Below, one piece after another: positions 9,687 through 18,358 of a DNA stretch of 44,090 nucleotides. A program made the translations under genes and the position numbers. The DNA comes from Thermodesulfobacteriota bacterium. GTDB taxonomy: Bacteria; Desulfobacterota; DSM-4660; Desulfatiglandales; Desulfatiglandaceae. The stretch is from contig JANQDY010000122.1 in assembly GCA_028278625.1 (NCBI GenBank), positions 1 to 44,090 of the forward strand. Direction: 5' to 3'. Under the pieces are notes generated by a model, which had not been told where the DNA came from, ran no database searches, and saw nothing but the letters and a program-made list of their open reading frames with translations. Every line of letters starts with the position of its first letter. The first letter of the stretch is position 1.

Positions 9687-10763
9687 TCAGCGATTGGCAT
9701 GAATCATCAGATAGACGCCCAAAAAGAGAAAAATGCTGTTGGCCAGCCAAGCCGAGAAAACCGGCGGTAGAACACCTGCAAAACCCAAGGTCCTGCTAAG
9801 TCCCAGAATCAGGAGATAACCAAAACAGAGGGAGATCCCAATGGTGACGGCAACGGGTGTTCCCATCCCCTTTTTCCAAAGGGCAACCGGAACGCCGATG
9901 AGCGTCATGATGAGAACGATAAAAGGGAAAGCGATTTTGATGTTCAGCTCCACAAAATAGCGGGTGGCGTCATATCCTTCCGATTCAAGCCGTTCAGCGA
10001 ATCGCTGGAGTTGAACATAGCCCATCTCTTCCGGCTCTATTTTCTCTCTCACAAAGTCTTTGGGATTTTCATCCAGCCGTATCTCTTTCTCCTTGAACTT
10101 CTCCAGATCATAACCGCCGTCTTCTTCTCGATTTTGAACGATGCCGTTTTGCATCTGCCAAACACCATCTTTATAGACCCCTGAACGGGCATCAATCCTT
10201 TTGGTGATTTTGAACTGGTCATCAAAAAAATAGAAAGTGGGGTCCACCATCATCATTCTTTCATTCTCAAACTGTCTGATAAAGTAGATACCATTTTTTC
10301 CTTTGTACCAGATATGGTTCTGGCCGTGAAACTGTCCCGGATGCTCTTTTCTGACTTCTATGCGCCATATCTCATTACATCTTGAACTGGCAAAGGGGAC
10401 GACGGTTTCTGAAAACAAGAACAGCAGCAGGGAAAGAAATGCCGACAGCAAAACAAGGGGTTGTGCCACCTGCCATGTGTTAATGCCACTTGCCTTTAGG
10501 GCAACCATTTCGTTACTGCGCTTCATAAGACTGAACAGGATGATAACCGAGGTTAGGGTTGCCGGCGGCAGCATCTGGCTCGCGATGGCGGGAATCTTGA
10601 AAGCAAAGTACGCAATCATGACCCCCTTGGAGGCACCCGCCTTGATAAAATCGTCGATTCCGCTGGCGAAATCAATCATCAGGTACAAAGCAATGAAAAC
10701 CAGCTCACAAACAACCATCAGTTTGAAGAATTCTTTCAAAAGGTAACGGGTCAGTACGTTCAT
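9687..10763 (-). CDS. lptG: LPS export ABC transporter permease LptG (YjgP/YjgQ family)
   Basis: Inner-membrane permease of the LptBFG complex that extracts LPS and passes it to the periplasmic bridge. The 358-residue product has three N-terminal transmembrane helices, a large periplasmic beta-jellyroll (about 130-270) and three C-terminal helices, the family layout. It starts MNVLTRYLLKEFFKLM, and MKRSNEMVALKASGI is the typical cytoplasmic coupling loop. The ATG at 10763 was chosen because it matches the family N-terminus and avoids overlapping the upstream gene. A partner lptF is not in the window. Assignment to LptG rather than LptF is by resemblance. Confidence 0.85.
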   Translation of the reverse strand: MNVLTRYLLKEFFKLMVVCELVFIALYLMIDFASGIDDFIKAGASKGVMIAYFAFKIPAIASQMLPPATLTSVIILFSLMKRSNEMVALKASGINTWQVAQPLVLLSAFLSLLLFLFSETVVPFASSRCNEIWRIEVRKEHPGQFHGQNHIWYKGKNGIYFIRQFENERMMMVDPTFYFFDDQFKITKRIDARSGVYKDGVWQMQNGIVQNREEDGGYDLEKFKEKEIRLDENPKDFVREKIEPEEMGYVQLQRFAERLESEGYDATRYFVELNIKIAFPFIVLIMTLIGVPVALWKKGMGTPVAVTIGISLCFGYLLILGLSRTLGFAGVLPPVFSAWLANSIFLFLGVYLMIHANR

Positions 10764-10780
10764 TGCTCTAAGGTCGATCC

Positions 10781-12574
10781 TTAACGGCCATTTGGGTCCC
10801 GCGGCCGGGGCATCAACAATAAGGGCGGCGGTTTGATGGCCGAATCGGGCCACGGTTTAAGGCCGCTCAGACGAAAGAAGGCATTGTTCCCCACCATGAC
10901 ATTTGTACTGTTCGCCGCCACCGGTTTCATTGTTCCCCATTTTTGGACTTTCGGCCAGTCATAGGGTCTGATGTTTACCAAAAGGGGTCCCTCTTCAGCC
11001 AGACGTTTCAGACGCTCCTCGCCTTTCAGAAAATACGCCTCATGGTTCCCAAGGGATTTTCCGTGTCCCAGTTCATCTGTTTCATCCACCAAAATGATCC
11101 GCCTGCCGGTATAAAAACCCAGAGCGTGATCATAGTTGCGCCATTCGGCGATCCTGATTTCAGATGGCAATGGTGCCGGCATTGCCTTGATAAACCCGCC
11201 CACTTTTCGGAATTTGGCTACCGTCGGCACCACCATGAGTATGGCGGGAAAAAGCAAAGCAAAGGCGGCGCCGGTGGCAAAGGGGATCATGGGGCGTTTA
11301 AAGAAAGCGATGATCAGGAGGATACTCCCCGAGATGAGACAGGCCCCTCCCACATAAATGGCCGGCAACAGCTCACTCACGGCCAAGGTGTCCTGCCGCG
11401 TGACCAGCGGCATCAATGACGGCACAAACGATGCCAGCAGAATCCCCAGAACCAGGGCACCCCACCGGCCCCATCTGCCTAGGAGCCCTCCGGAAGTGAT
11501 GAAACGTGCCATAAGAATCGCCATGGCAGGATAGGCGGGCAAAATGTAGGGAACCAGCTTGCATGTACTCAGACTGAAAAGGCCGATCACCGCCAGGACC
11601 CAGATCACCAGAAAAAGAATGGGGTCGTCCGGAGCGCCGTTTTTCCGGAATGCCAGGACGGCATTCCATGCCTTTTTAAAAGACTGCTTGGCGGCGGGAA
11701 AAAAGAAGGCTGTCCACAACAGCATGCCGAAAGGAAAGACGACGATAAAGAACCAGAAAGGTTTGACATGTTCCTGGCCTGCAAGGCGGGCAAAATGCTG
11801 CACGACGATGTAGAAATGAAAAAAACCGGGGTTTCGGGAACCCACGTACCAGTGCCAGGGAACCACGATGAGCCCGAAAATCAAAAGACCCGGTGCCCAG
11901 GCCATGGATGATAGGGCCCGCCAATCACGGCGGCAGGCGATAAAGGCACCCGCAATCAGGCCCGTGAGCGCAATGGCCGCGATTCCCTTGGTCATGACGG
12001 AAAGACCTAAACAGGCCCATGAGACACAGTACCAGATACGCCGGGCCGGTTTGCCGGGGGCTTTGTAGCCCAGATACCAGGTGGCCCAGGTGGCTGTCAG
12101 AAAGAGACTGAAGACCCCGTCAATAATCGGAAGCCTTGCCAGCACCCCCGGGATCACACTGGTGAGATAGACCCAGGCTGCCATTGTGCCGGTCTTGGCA
12201 TCGAAAAGCCTCCTGCCGAACCCCATGATCAGAAGAAGCGTCAAAAACCCGGCCACCGCCGGCACCAGGCGAACAGCCCACTCTTTCTCCCCGAAAAGGG
12301 CCATGCTGCCCGCGGTAATCCAGTAAAAAAGCGGCGGTTTTTCAAAATACTTCACATAGTTGAGACGAGGGGTCATGAAATCGCCGCTCTCAAGCATTTC
12401 ACGGGGGATTTCCGCGTAACGTCCTTCATCGGGATCCAGCAAAGGGTAGCCCGAAAGACCGGTAAAATAGAGAACAACCGCCGCCAACAGCACACCCAGG
12501 GTGGCCAAAATGCCGTTCTTGGTCTTGCCGCTTGTGGTTTTCCGAGTGGAATTTCGAACCGTCTCTTCCATCAT
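10781..12574 (-). CDS. ArnT-like integral membrane glycosyltransferase (GT39/PMT superfamily)
   Basis: Polytopic inner-membrane transferase of 597 residues, with about a dozen hydrophobic helices and a C-terminal periplasmic domain. The first periplasmic loop carries the catalytic acidic motif LLDPDEGRYAEIPREML (Asp47, Asp49, Glu50), followed by YFEKPPLFYW, both typical of ArnT and related undecaprenyl-phosphate-sugar transferases. ArnT adds 4-amino-arabinose to lipid A. Here the donor sugar is unknown and no arn synthesis genes are nearby. The start codon overlaps the GT9 stop by four bases. Together with the GT9, GT2 and lptG genes it points to lipid A or core modification. Confidence 0.8.
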   Translation of the reverse strand: MMEETVRNSTRKTTSGKTKNGILATLGVLLAAVVLYFTGLSGYPLLDPDEGRYAEIPREMLESGDFMTPRLNYVKYFEKPPLFYWITAGSMALFGEKEWAVRLVPAVAGFLTLLLIMGFGRRLFDAKTGTMAAWVYLTSVIPGVLARLPIIDGVFSLFLTATWATWYLGYKAPGKPARRIWYCVSWACLGLSVMTKGIAAIALTGLIAGAFIACRRDWRALSSMAWAPGLLIFGLIVVPWHWYVGSRNPGFFHFYIVVQHFARLAGQEHVKPFWFFIVVFPFGMLLWTAFFFPAAKQSFKKAWNAVLAFRKNGAPDDPILFLVIWVLAVIGLFSLSTCKLVPYILPAYPAMAILMARFITSGGLLGRWGRWGALVLGILLASFVPSLMPLVTRQDTLAVSELLPAIYVGGACLISGSILLIIAFFKRPMIPFATGAAFALLFPAILMVVPTVAKFRKVGGFIKAMPAPLPSEIRIAEWRNYDHALGFYTGRRIILVDETDELGHGKSLGNHEAYFLKGEERLKRLAEEGPLLVNIRPYDWPKVQKWGTMKPVAANSTNVMVGNNAFFRLSGLKPWPDSAIKPPPLLLMPRPRDPNGR

Positions 12575-13707
12575 GGCGTCCGCCTTCTCCCACTCAATCC
12601 GGGCGCTTCTTTGTTTAAGCGGATTTCACCCAGCATTTTCCTGATCACGCCATAAACCTCATTTGTCGTCAGCTCTTTCAAACAACGACTGCTCTCGGAC
12701 CCGTCACACCCTTTTTGGCTGCAGGGTTGACAGGCAAGGCCCTTTTTCACGATAAGATGATTCCCGCCCCGGGGTGCCCAGTTGATCCAGGACGAGGGGC
12801 CGAAGATGCCCACGGTGGGAATCCCCACGGCCGCGGCAATATGGAGGGCCGCCGTATCGACACCGATGAAAAGGGCGCATGCCAGAAGGACGGCGGGCAT
12901 ATCGCCAATCTGTGTCTCCCCCGTAAGGTTATAAGGCTTTATCCGACATTTTTCCACGAGGCGACGGGCCCTTTCCCTTTCATTGGGAGCCCCCGTAACC
13001 AGAACGCTTAAGTGATGTTCCCCCTGAATGCGGTCCAGCAGTGATGCCATTTCGGACACCTGCCATTCCTTATACCGCCACAGTGAAAAGGGATGAACCG
13101 CCACCAGGGGTTTATTCATGGGGACCCGCGCTTTTCGAAAGATGGCTTCCGCCCTCTTGCGGCGACGCGCACCAGCCATAATCCTGGGTTTCGGATCCTT
13201 CTGGCGAAATCCCCAGGGTGCCACGATATTGAGGTGATGGGCCGCGGCGTATTGGCCATATTCCCGCGTGGGCCTCACAAGATGGGTGAACAGGCGGTTT
13301 CGCCACAGGGTCCCGTCATTGGCATATCGTGCAATGCGCGTGGTTGCCCCTGATAATCCCGCAATCACGGCGCCCCGGGTCCCTGTTCGCAGTTCGATGG
13401 CCACGGCGGGACGGTGCTTTCGAAGCGCTTTTATAAACCCGAGCTGATGGATCATTTCATTTTTGAGGGTCCGTTTTTGCTTGTTCACGGAGAGCACCTG
13501 ATGCACATGGGGAATATCTTCCATCAGATCCCTGGCATGTTCCCTGACGCAAAGGAGAATCGGACGCCCCGGAAAAGCCTGATACACCGATTCGATGAGG
13601 GGGAGCGTCAACACGGCATCTCCGATATCCCCCAGTTGTATGATCAGGATGGAACCTTTCGTATCCAGGGGTTTCGCGGATCCTTTCAGAAGTTTCGCCG
13701 TTTCCAT
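12571..13707 (-). CDS. Glycosyltransferase family 9 (heptosyltransferase-like)
   Basis: Cytoplasmic GT-B enzyme resembling ADP-heptose:LPS heptosyltransferases, which build the LPS inner core. The N-terminal domain opens with ILIIQLGDIGDAVLTLPLI. The nucleotide-sugar domain shows VAVHPFSLWRYKEW and GVDTAALHIAAAVGIPTVG followed by FGPSSWINWAPRG. A late cysteine cluster (CQPCSQKGC) is common in this family. The ATG at 13707, with GAGGGAA just upstream, gives 378 residues. A GTG at 13737 with GGAG at good spacing would add ten residues and overlap the GT2 gene. Exact acceptor is unknown. Confidence 0.85.
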   Translation of the reverse strand: METAKLLKGSAKPLDTKGSILIIQLGDIGDAVLTLPLIESVYQAFPGRPILLCVREHARDLMEDIPHVHQVLSVNKQKRTLKNEMIHQLGFIKALRKHRPAVAIELRTGTRGAVIAGLSGATTRIARYANDGTLWRNRLFTHLVRPTREYGQYAAAHHLNIVAPWGFRQKDPKPRIMAGARRRKRAEAIFRKARVPMNKPLVAVHPFSLWRYKEWQVSEMASLLDRIQGEHHLSVLVTGAPNERERARRLVEKCRIKPYNLTGETQIGDMPAVLLACALFIGVDTAALHIAAAVGIPTVGIFGPSSWINWAPRGGNHLIVKKGLACQPCSQKGCDGSESSRCLKELTTNEVYGVIRKMLGEIRLNKEAPGLSGRRRTP

Positions 13708-13712
13708 TTCCC

Positions 13713-14624
13713 TCAAGGACACCCCCGCAGATGCCACAACAACAGCTCCGTGTATACCATCAGTTTATTTCTGAACCGCCTGTTAGCCCCAAAAGTGAAC
13801 AGAACCGCCAGGAAATTCATCAGGGTGTTAACCAACAACCGGGAGAAGGTCATCACCCGGACCAGCAAAAAAGATCTTTTGTGCCATTTTTCAAAATACT
13901 GGTACCGTGACCGATAAAAGAGAATTCTTGCACCCCCGCTGCTCCCCACCGTCTTGCCCTGAGCGTGGAAGATTTCCGCGGACGGAACAAAACAGATTCT
14001 CCATCCCTCAAGCTTCATACGATAAGCCCAGTCCGTCTCTTCCATAAAGAAAAAATATCGCTCATCCAGAAAACCCACCTCGTCCATGGCCCTTTTCCGA
14101 ACCATGATGCATGCCCCGATGCAGGAATCCACATCTACGGGCAGGGTATAATCTCTTCTTTTGCTGGGATACTTCTCCGGAAACATGATCCTTAAGAGGG
14201 TCTCGTTTGTGAGCAAGGAAAGGAGTGTGGGAAAGGGCGCCATTGAATTCTGTTTTGAGCCGTCTTCGTTCAGCAATTGGCCGCAGGCCATGGCAACATC
14301 CGGCGTTTTTTCCATGAAATCGTACAGGGTTTTGACGGCGCCGACCGTCAGCCGGGCATCCGTATTGATCAAGACGGCATAGCGGCCCCTCATTCTGGCA
14401 AAGGCCAGGTTATTGGCGGCGGCAAATCCCAGATTCCTGCCGTTTATAATGGTGTTGATGTCCGGATAGGCGTTCTTTGCGGCCGCGACGCTCCCGTCGC
14501 TTGAAGCATTGTCCACCAACCACACCTCGAAAGTCAATTGGGTGACGGTTTGGAAAATGGATGCCAGGCATTCCAGCAAAAGGGCTTTGGTGTTCCAGTT
14601 GACGATCACAAAAGAGATATCCAA
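13713..14624 (-). CDS. Glycosyltransferase family 2 (rhamnosyltransferase-like)
   Basis: GT-A enzyme of 303 residues. It begins with the nucleotide-sugar fold (FVIVNWNT, VDNASSDGS), carries NLGFAAANN and the metal-binding NTDARL, and has the acceptor-site signature FFFMEETDWAYRMKLEGW, as in WbbL-type rhamnosyltransferases of O-antigen or core assembly. The C-terminus has a hydrophobic or amphipathic stretch suggesting membrane attachment. The start is TTG, two bases after the stop of the upstream lipoprotein gene, with GGGAG eight bases upstream. Sugar specificity cannot be read from the sequence. Confidence 0.87.
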   Translation of the reverse strand: MDISFVIVNWNTKALLLECLASIFQTVTQLTFEVWLVDNASSDGSVAAAKNAYPDINTIINGRNLGFAAANNLAFARMRGRYAVLINTDARLTVGAVKTLYDFMEKTPDVAMACGQLLNEDGSKQNSMAPFPTLLSLLTNETLLRIMFPEKYPSKRRDYTLPVDVDSCIGACIMVRKRAMDEVGFLDERYFFFMEETDWAYRMKLEGWRICFVPSAEIFHAQGKTVGSSGGARILFYRSRYQYFEKWHKRSFLLVRVMTFSRLLVNTLMNFLAVLFTFGANRRFRNKLMVYTELLLWHLRGCP

Positions 14625-14626
14625 AT

Positions 14627-15469
14627 CTACGGCTCCCGATGGTCGTCCTTTAAATGGATGGTCTCGAAATCACGGGGCGGGACCATTTTGAAAACCGCTT
14701 CCGGAATGGGGCTGTTGAATTTGATCTGATCGATCAGAATGGCAAGCGACATGTGGTGGCCGGGGCTGACAAGGGACAATTCCTTTGCATAGATGATCCC
14801 AAAATCATCTTCAAAGCCGGAAAAAACCATTTCGGCCTTCTCTCTTACGAAAATCACCCGGTGGGGGAGCGGTTCGCTCAAATAGAGCTCAAACGCCTGA
14901 ACAGTTGCGCCATGAGCATCCAGAAGATCGATTTGATCTCCTTTTTTGGATGCGGTTTCCTGGTGATTCAGCAGCGCCGGAAAAGCTCTGGCCAGGGACC
15001 AAAGGATTGCCGGATTGAGCGGAACCGGAAGGTATGATGAGAGGTATCTGCTTCTGAGACGCCCTTTGTAAAACCGCTTTTCATTGAAGTCCATGATGTT
15101 CAGCTGTTGGTCTTCCAGCAATATGTGAAGCAGGGATTTTCCCCAAGGGTGCGTAATCTCCATTTTCATGCGCCCACGGGTAAAAACGTCCTCGTCCCTT
15201 TCGGACATATCTCCCTGGGTATCGACAATCATGAGAATTTGGGCCGAGTTTTCGGAATCCCGGCCTTTAAGGGTCAGCGAGCCTGTATAGAAGAGCGTTT
15301 TCGCCGCTTTTTCCTGTTCGGCAAAAGCAGAGACAATGGATTTGACACAGTCATCGTCCAGTGCGGGAGCAGGGGGTCTGACCGTTAGAAGGGAACAACC
15401 CTGTATGCCAAGGAACGTCATGACCGCCAGAAGTGTGTTGATTCCCCAATGGATTTTGGTGAGATTCAA
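14627..15469 (-). CDS. Outer-membrane lipoprotein, LolB/DUF4292-like
   Basis: Predicted lipoprotein of 280 residues with signal peptide and lipobox IQGC near residues 22-25. The mature part is beta-rich, with conserved-looking stretches GRMKMEITHPWGKSLLHI, FYKGRL, and late SPIPEAVFKMVPP. This resembles the DUF4292/LolB-LolA fold that shields lipoprotein acyl chains. The start is TTG, overlapping the stop of the TPR gene by four bases as TTGA, so translation is likely coupled. It could help sort lipoproteins, but function is inferred from fold resemblance only. Confidence 0.65.
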   Translation of the reverse strand: MNLTKIHWGINTLLAVMTFLGIQGCSLLTVRPPAPALDDDCVKSIVSAFAEQEKAAKTLFYTGSLTLKGRDSENSAQILMIVDTQGDMSERDEDVFTRGRMKMEITHPWGKSLLHILLEDQQLNIMDFNEKRFYKGRLRSRYLSSYLPVPLNPAILWSLARAFPALLNHQETASKKGDQIDLLDAHGATVQAFELYLSEPLPHRVIFVREKAEMVFSGFEDDFGIIYAKELSLVSPGHHMSLAILIDQIKFNSPIPEAVFKMVPPRDFETIHLKDDHREP

Positions 15470-17286
15470 TTTTCTGAATTCAGATTTTCGCGCACTTCGG
15501 CAATTTTTTCTTTTATCCGCGTAACATCCGGGTGCTCCAGAGAGAGCGCTTTTTCGTAGTGTTGAAGTGCTTTTTTGTATTCCTTTAACTTAACATACGC
15601 ATCCCCCAGGTGTTCCTGGATCGTGGGATCTTCTCCCGTCAGGGTCGCCGCCTTTAAAAGGGTTTCCAGCGCTTTTTTGTATTGGCCTTTCTGAAAATAG
15701 ACCCATCCCAGGCTGTCGATAATATATCCGCTCTTGGGCTTTAGTTTCAGGGCTTTTCGAATCAAAAAAAGGGCTTCGTCCAGACGGATGCCCTGTTCGG
15801 CATAGGTATAGCCGATGTAGTTGAGGGCATCCGCATTTTGCGGGTCCAATTCCAGGACTTTTCGCATCTCCAGAAGGCACGCTTCTTTTTTGCCCGCCTT
15901 GTCCAGCAGGACACCCAGCCGAAACCGAAGGGCAACATTGTTGTTATCCAGCTCAAGCCCCTCTTGAACCGCACGAATCGCCGCGTCATATTTCTCCTGG
16001 GCCTCATAGATGGCGGCCAGCATGAGATACAGGTCCGTATTGTCCCCCTCATCTTCCATCAATCCTTCAAGGGTCTTCTTGGCCTCATCGAATTTTTCTT
16101 CAAGTATCAGCAAATGGACGATATGCATTTGCGCGTTGCGGTAATATCTGGACCCCGGATCAATCCCGTTGAAATGCTCCAACGCCTTGTCCGTATCTCC
16201 CTTTTCTTCATAGGCGGTGGCCAGATAATACCGCGACTTGTCGTCCTTGGGCCATGCTCTTAGAATCAACTCCAGCTCAGCGATTGATTCGTCAATTCTG
16301 CCCTGCCGCAGATAGATGAGTCCCAACACCTGTCGTTCCGGCGCCCCCGGTTTGGCGTGTTTTTTGATCTCCTCCACCTGAAAGGCCGCATCATCTTTCT
16401 GCCCCAGTTTAAGGTACACTTCAACCAGCCGTTCCCTGGCCGGAATGTTGTCGGGATATAGAGAAAGGAGATCTTCATAGGCCCTGGCCGCTTCTTTCTG
16501 CCGGTTGGTGATCTGGTATAGGGTTGCCTTGTCAAAGAGGGCCGGCTCCAGGGTTTTGTTGCGTTTGAGCGCTTCGTTGAGCGCCTTTTCAGCTGCCGTG
16601 TATTTTCCCGTCTCAAGATTGATTCGTCCCCTGTAGTAATGGGCGATGATCATTTCCGGGTCCTGCTCGATCAACGTATCCAGCTGCTCCAGGGCTTGCT
16701 CGAACTGCTTTTTCCTGACCATAATGGTGATCAAAAGCAACCGCACCCGCTTATTGCCGGGGTCCTGTTTGAGAATGTTATGGTATTCCGTAATGGCAAG
16801 ATCATCATTGCCGGTTAATGAATACAAATCCCCCAGCAAAATCAGCGTCTTGATGTTCCTGGGATCCATATTGACGCTTTTCTGGGCATAGGCCAGGGCT
16901 TCCGGATATTCTTTGAGCCCTTTCAGCAGAACCGCCATTTTGGTATTTAGAAAGACGGAATCGGGATCATTCTCGATGGCGCGTTCAAGGTGTGCCCTGG
17001 CATCCTGGAACCGGCCCTGATTCAGCGCCACCGAAGCCAGCAAGTAGTTTTCATAGGCCCTCTGGGTCGCGTCCGGTTTATCGGGTGGGGCCATTTGTTC
17101 CCGGACGGCTTCAGCCACCGGATTTATCACTGGTTCAGGCCCGTGGTTCGTTGCCGTTACACAGCTGCTCAAGGGAAAAGCAAGAAGGATCAACTGTAGC
17201 AGGAGAACGTGCTTCACCCCGTTGGGCACAGGAAAAATCCCGCATTCGGATAGAAACGCGTTCGATATTGCAGACAATGATTTCAT
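15466..17286 (-). CDS. Tetratricopeptide-repeat lipoprotein
   Basis: Long TPR protein of 606 residues. A lipobox LSSC near residues 39-42 follows a hydrophobic stretch, so the protein is probably anchored in the outer membrane. From about residue 75 to the end it is built of more than twelve 34-residue repeats, with spaced signatures such as YPEALAYAQKSVNMDP and YKKALQHYEKALSLEHPD. An internal GTG at 17217 would give a classical lipoprotein signal starting at VKHVLLLQL and may be the true start; the ATG at 17286 has a poor ribosome site. Likely a scaffold for envelope assembly. It overlaps the next lipoprotein gene. Confidence 0.8.
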   Translation of the reverse strand: MKSLSAISNAFLSECGIFPVPNGVKHVLLLQLILLAFPLSSCVTATNHGPEPVINPVAEAVREQMAPPDKPDATQRAYENYLLASVALNQGRFQDARAHLERAIENDPDSVFLNTKMAVLLKGLKEYPEALAYAQKSVNMDPRNIKTLILLGDLYSLTGNDDLAITEYHNILKQDPGNKRVRLLLITIMVRKKQFEQALEQLDTLIEQDPEMIIAHYYRGRINLETGKYTAAEKALNEALKRNKTLEPALFDKATLYQITNRQKEAARAYEDLLSLYPDNIPARERLVEVYLKLGQKDDAAFQVEEIKKHAKPGAPERQVLGLIYLRQGRIDESIAELELILRAWPKDDKSRYYLATAYEEKGDTDKALEHFNGIDPGSRYYRNAQMHIVHLLILEEKFDEAKKTLEGLMEDEGDNTDLYLMLAAIYEAQEKYDAAIRAVQEGLELDNNNVALRFRLGVLLDKAGKKEACLLEMRKVLELDPQNADALNYIGYTYAEQGIRLDEALFLIRKALKLKPKSGYIIDSLGWVYFQKGQYKKALETLLKAATLTGEDPTIQEHLGDAYVKLKEYKKALQHYEKALSLEHPDVTRIKEKIAEVRENLNSEN

Positions 17287-17330
17287 AGGCGTTTATTGAC
17301 ACCCTTCTTCCTGGTAGACCAAGGAAATAT

Positions 17331-18311
17331 CTACTTCAGAAAGTCGGAATATTCCTCCTCAAAATTCGGGATCTTTTCCTTTAACCATTTCCGAATGTTC
17401 TTAATGATTTTTTCCTGAATCTGCCGAATTCTTTCCCTTGAAATTTTGTATTTGTCCCCCAGATCCTGGAGGGTCAGGGGCTTTTCAGCCAAAATCCGAT
17501 TGTCAAAAATATCGGCTTCTTTTCCGGAAAGGGTTTTGCGAAACTCCTGGAGGCTTCTGGTCAAAATATTCTTGCTTTCGTCATTGGACAGTTGGTCGTC
17601 AACCGCCATTGCAGGGTCCGGCAGAAAAGATCCGTAGGATTCCCTGGAGTCTTCGCTTACCGGCGCGCTGAGAGATACCTCCCATCCCCCTAGCCGCTGT
17701 GTCATTTCAACGACTTCCGATTCTTTGACATCCAGCTTTTCGGCCAGAAGACGCGGCTCGGGCGTAAAACCCTGTGCAATCAGCTTGTCCCTCTCCTTGG
17801 CAAGATTGAAAAAGAGCTTTCTCTGACTCTGGGTTGTCCCAATCTTAACCATTTTCCAATTATCCATTATGAATTTGAGGATATACGCCTTGATCCAAAA
17901 AGATGCATAATAGGAAAACTTTATGCCGCGATAAGGGTCGAATTTTCTCACCGCCTGTAACAGGCCCAGATTCCCTTCCTGAATCAGATCCAGCAGGTTC
18001 TTGGTCCAGTACCTGTGAAAATCCATGGCGATCTTGACAACCAACCTCAGATTTGAGGTCACCAGTCTGAAGGCCGCATCATCGTCGTTTTGTTCTCGTA
18101 TTCGGGTGGCCAGTTCTATCTCTTCTTCCCGGGTCAGAAGACTGTATTGCTTGATTTCCAGGAGATATATTTGAAGCGGATCGTAAGGGACCAGCGCGGT
18201 ATCGGACCGCTGCACCACTGGTGCCAAATCGGTGTGTTTGAACACCGGCTTCCCATCAGTCCTCTTACCTTTGTTCTTACCAGAACCGGCTTTCTTTTTT
18301 CCGCTTTTCAT
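17331..18311 (-). CDS. rpoH: Heat-shock-type RNA polymerase sigma factor (RpoH family)
   Basis: Sigma-70-family factor of 326 residues with a Lys/Gly-rich N-terminal leader. Region 1.2/2.1 starts near DPLQIYLLEI, region 2 contains LLDLIQEGNLGLLQAVRKFDP and region 2.4 KFSYYASFWIKAYI. The stretch QRKLFFNL at 163-170 is the RpoH box that distinguishes sigma-32 from other group factors. Region 4.2 helix-turn-helix is LGDKYKISRERIRQIQEK. It follows tyrS by 47 bases with AAGG seven bases before the ATG. In enterobacteria RpoH is held by DnaK and degraded by FtsH; both genes are in this block. Confidence 0.9.
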   Translation of the reverse strand: MKSGKKKAGSGKNKGKRTDGKPVFKHTDLAPVVQRSDTALVPYDPLQIYLLEIKQYSLLTREEEIELATRIREQNDDDAAFRLVTSNLRLVVKIAMDFHRYWTKNLLDLIQEGNLGLLQAVRKFDPYRGIKFSYYASFWIKAYILKFIMDNWKMVKIGTTQSQRKLFFNLAKERDKLIAQGFTPEPRLLAEKLDVKESEVVEMTQRLGGWEVSLSAPVSEDSRESYGSFLPDPAMAVDDQLSNDESKNILTRSLQEFRKTLSGKEADIFDNRILAEKPLTLQDLGDKYKISRERIRQIQEKIIKNIRKWLKEKIPNFEEEYSDFLK

Positions 18312-18358
18312 CTAACACCTTGACCGCTATCTTCCATGCGGATGCAATGGTACTGTTC

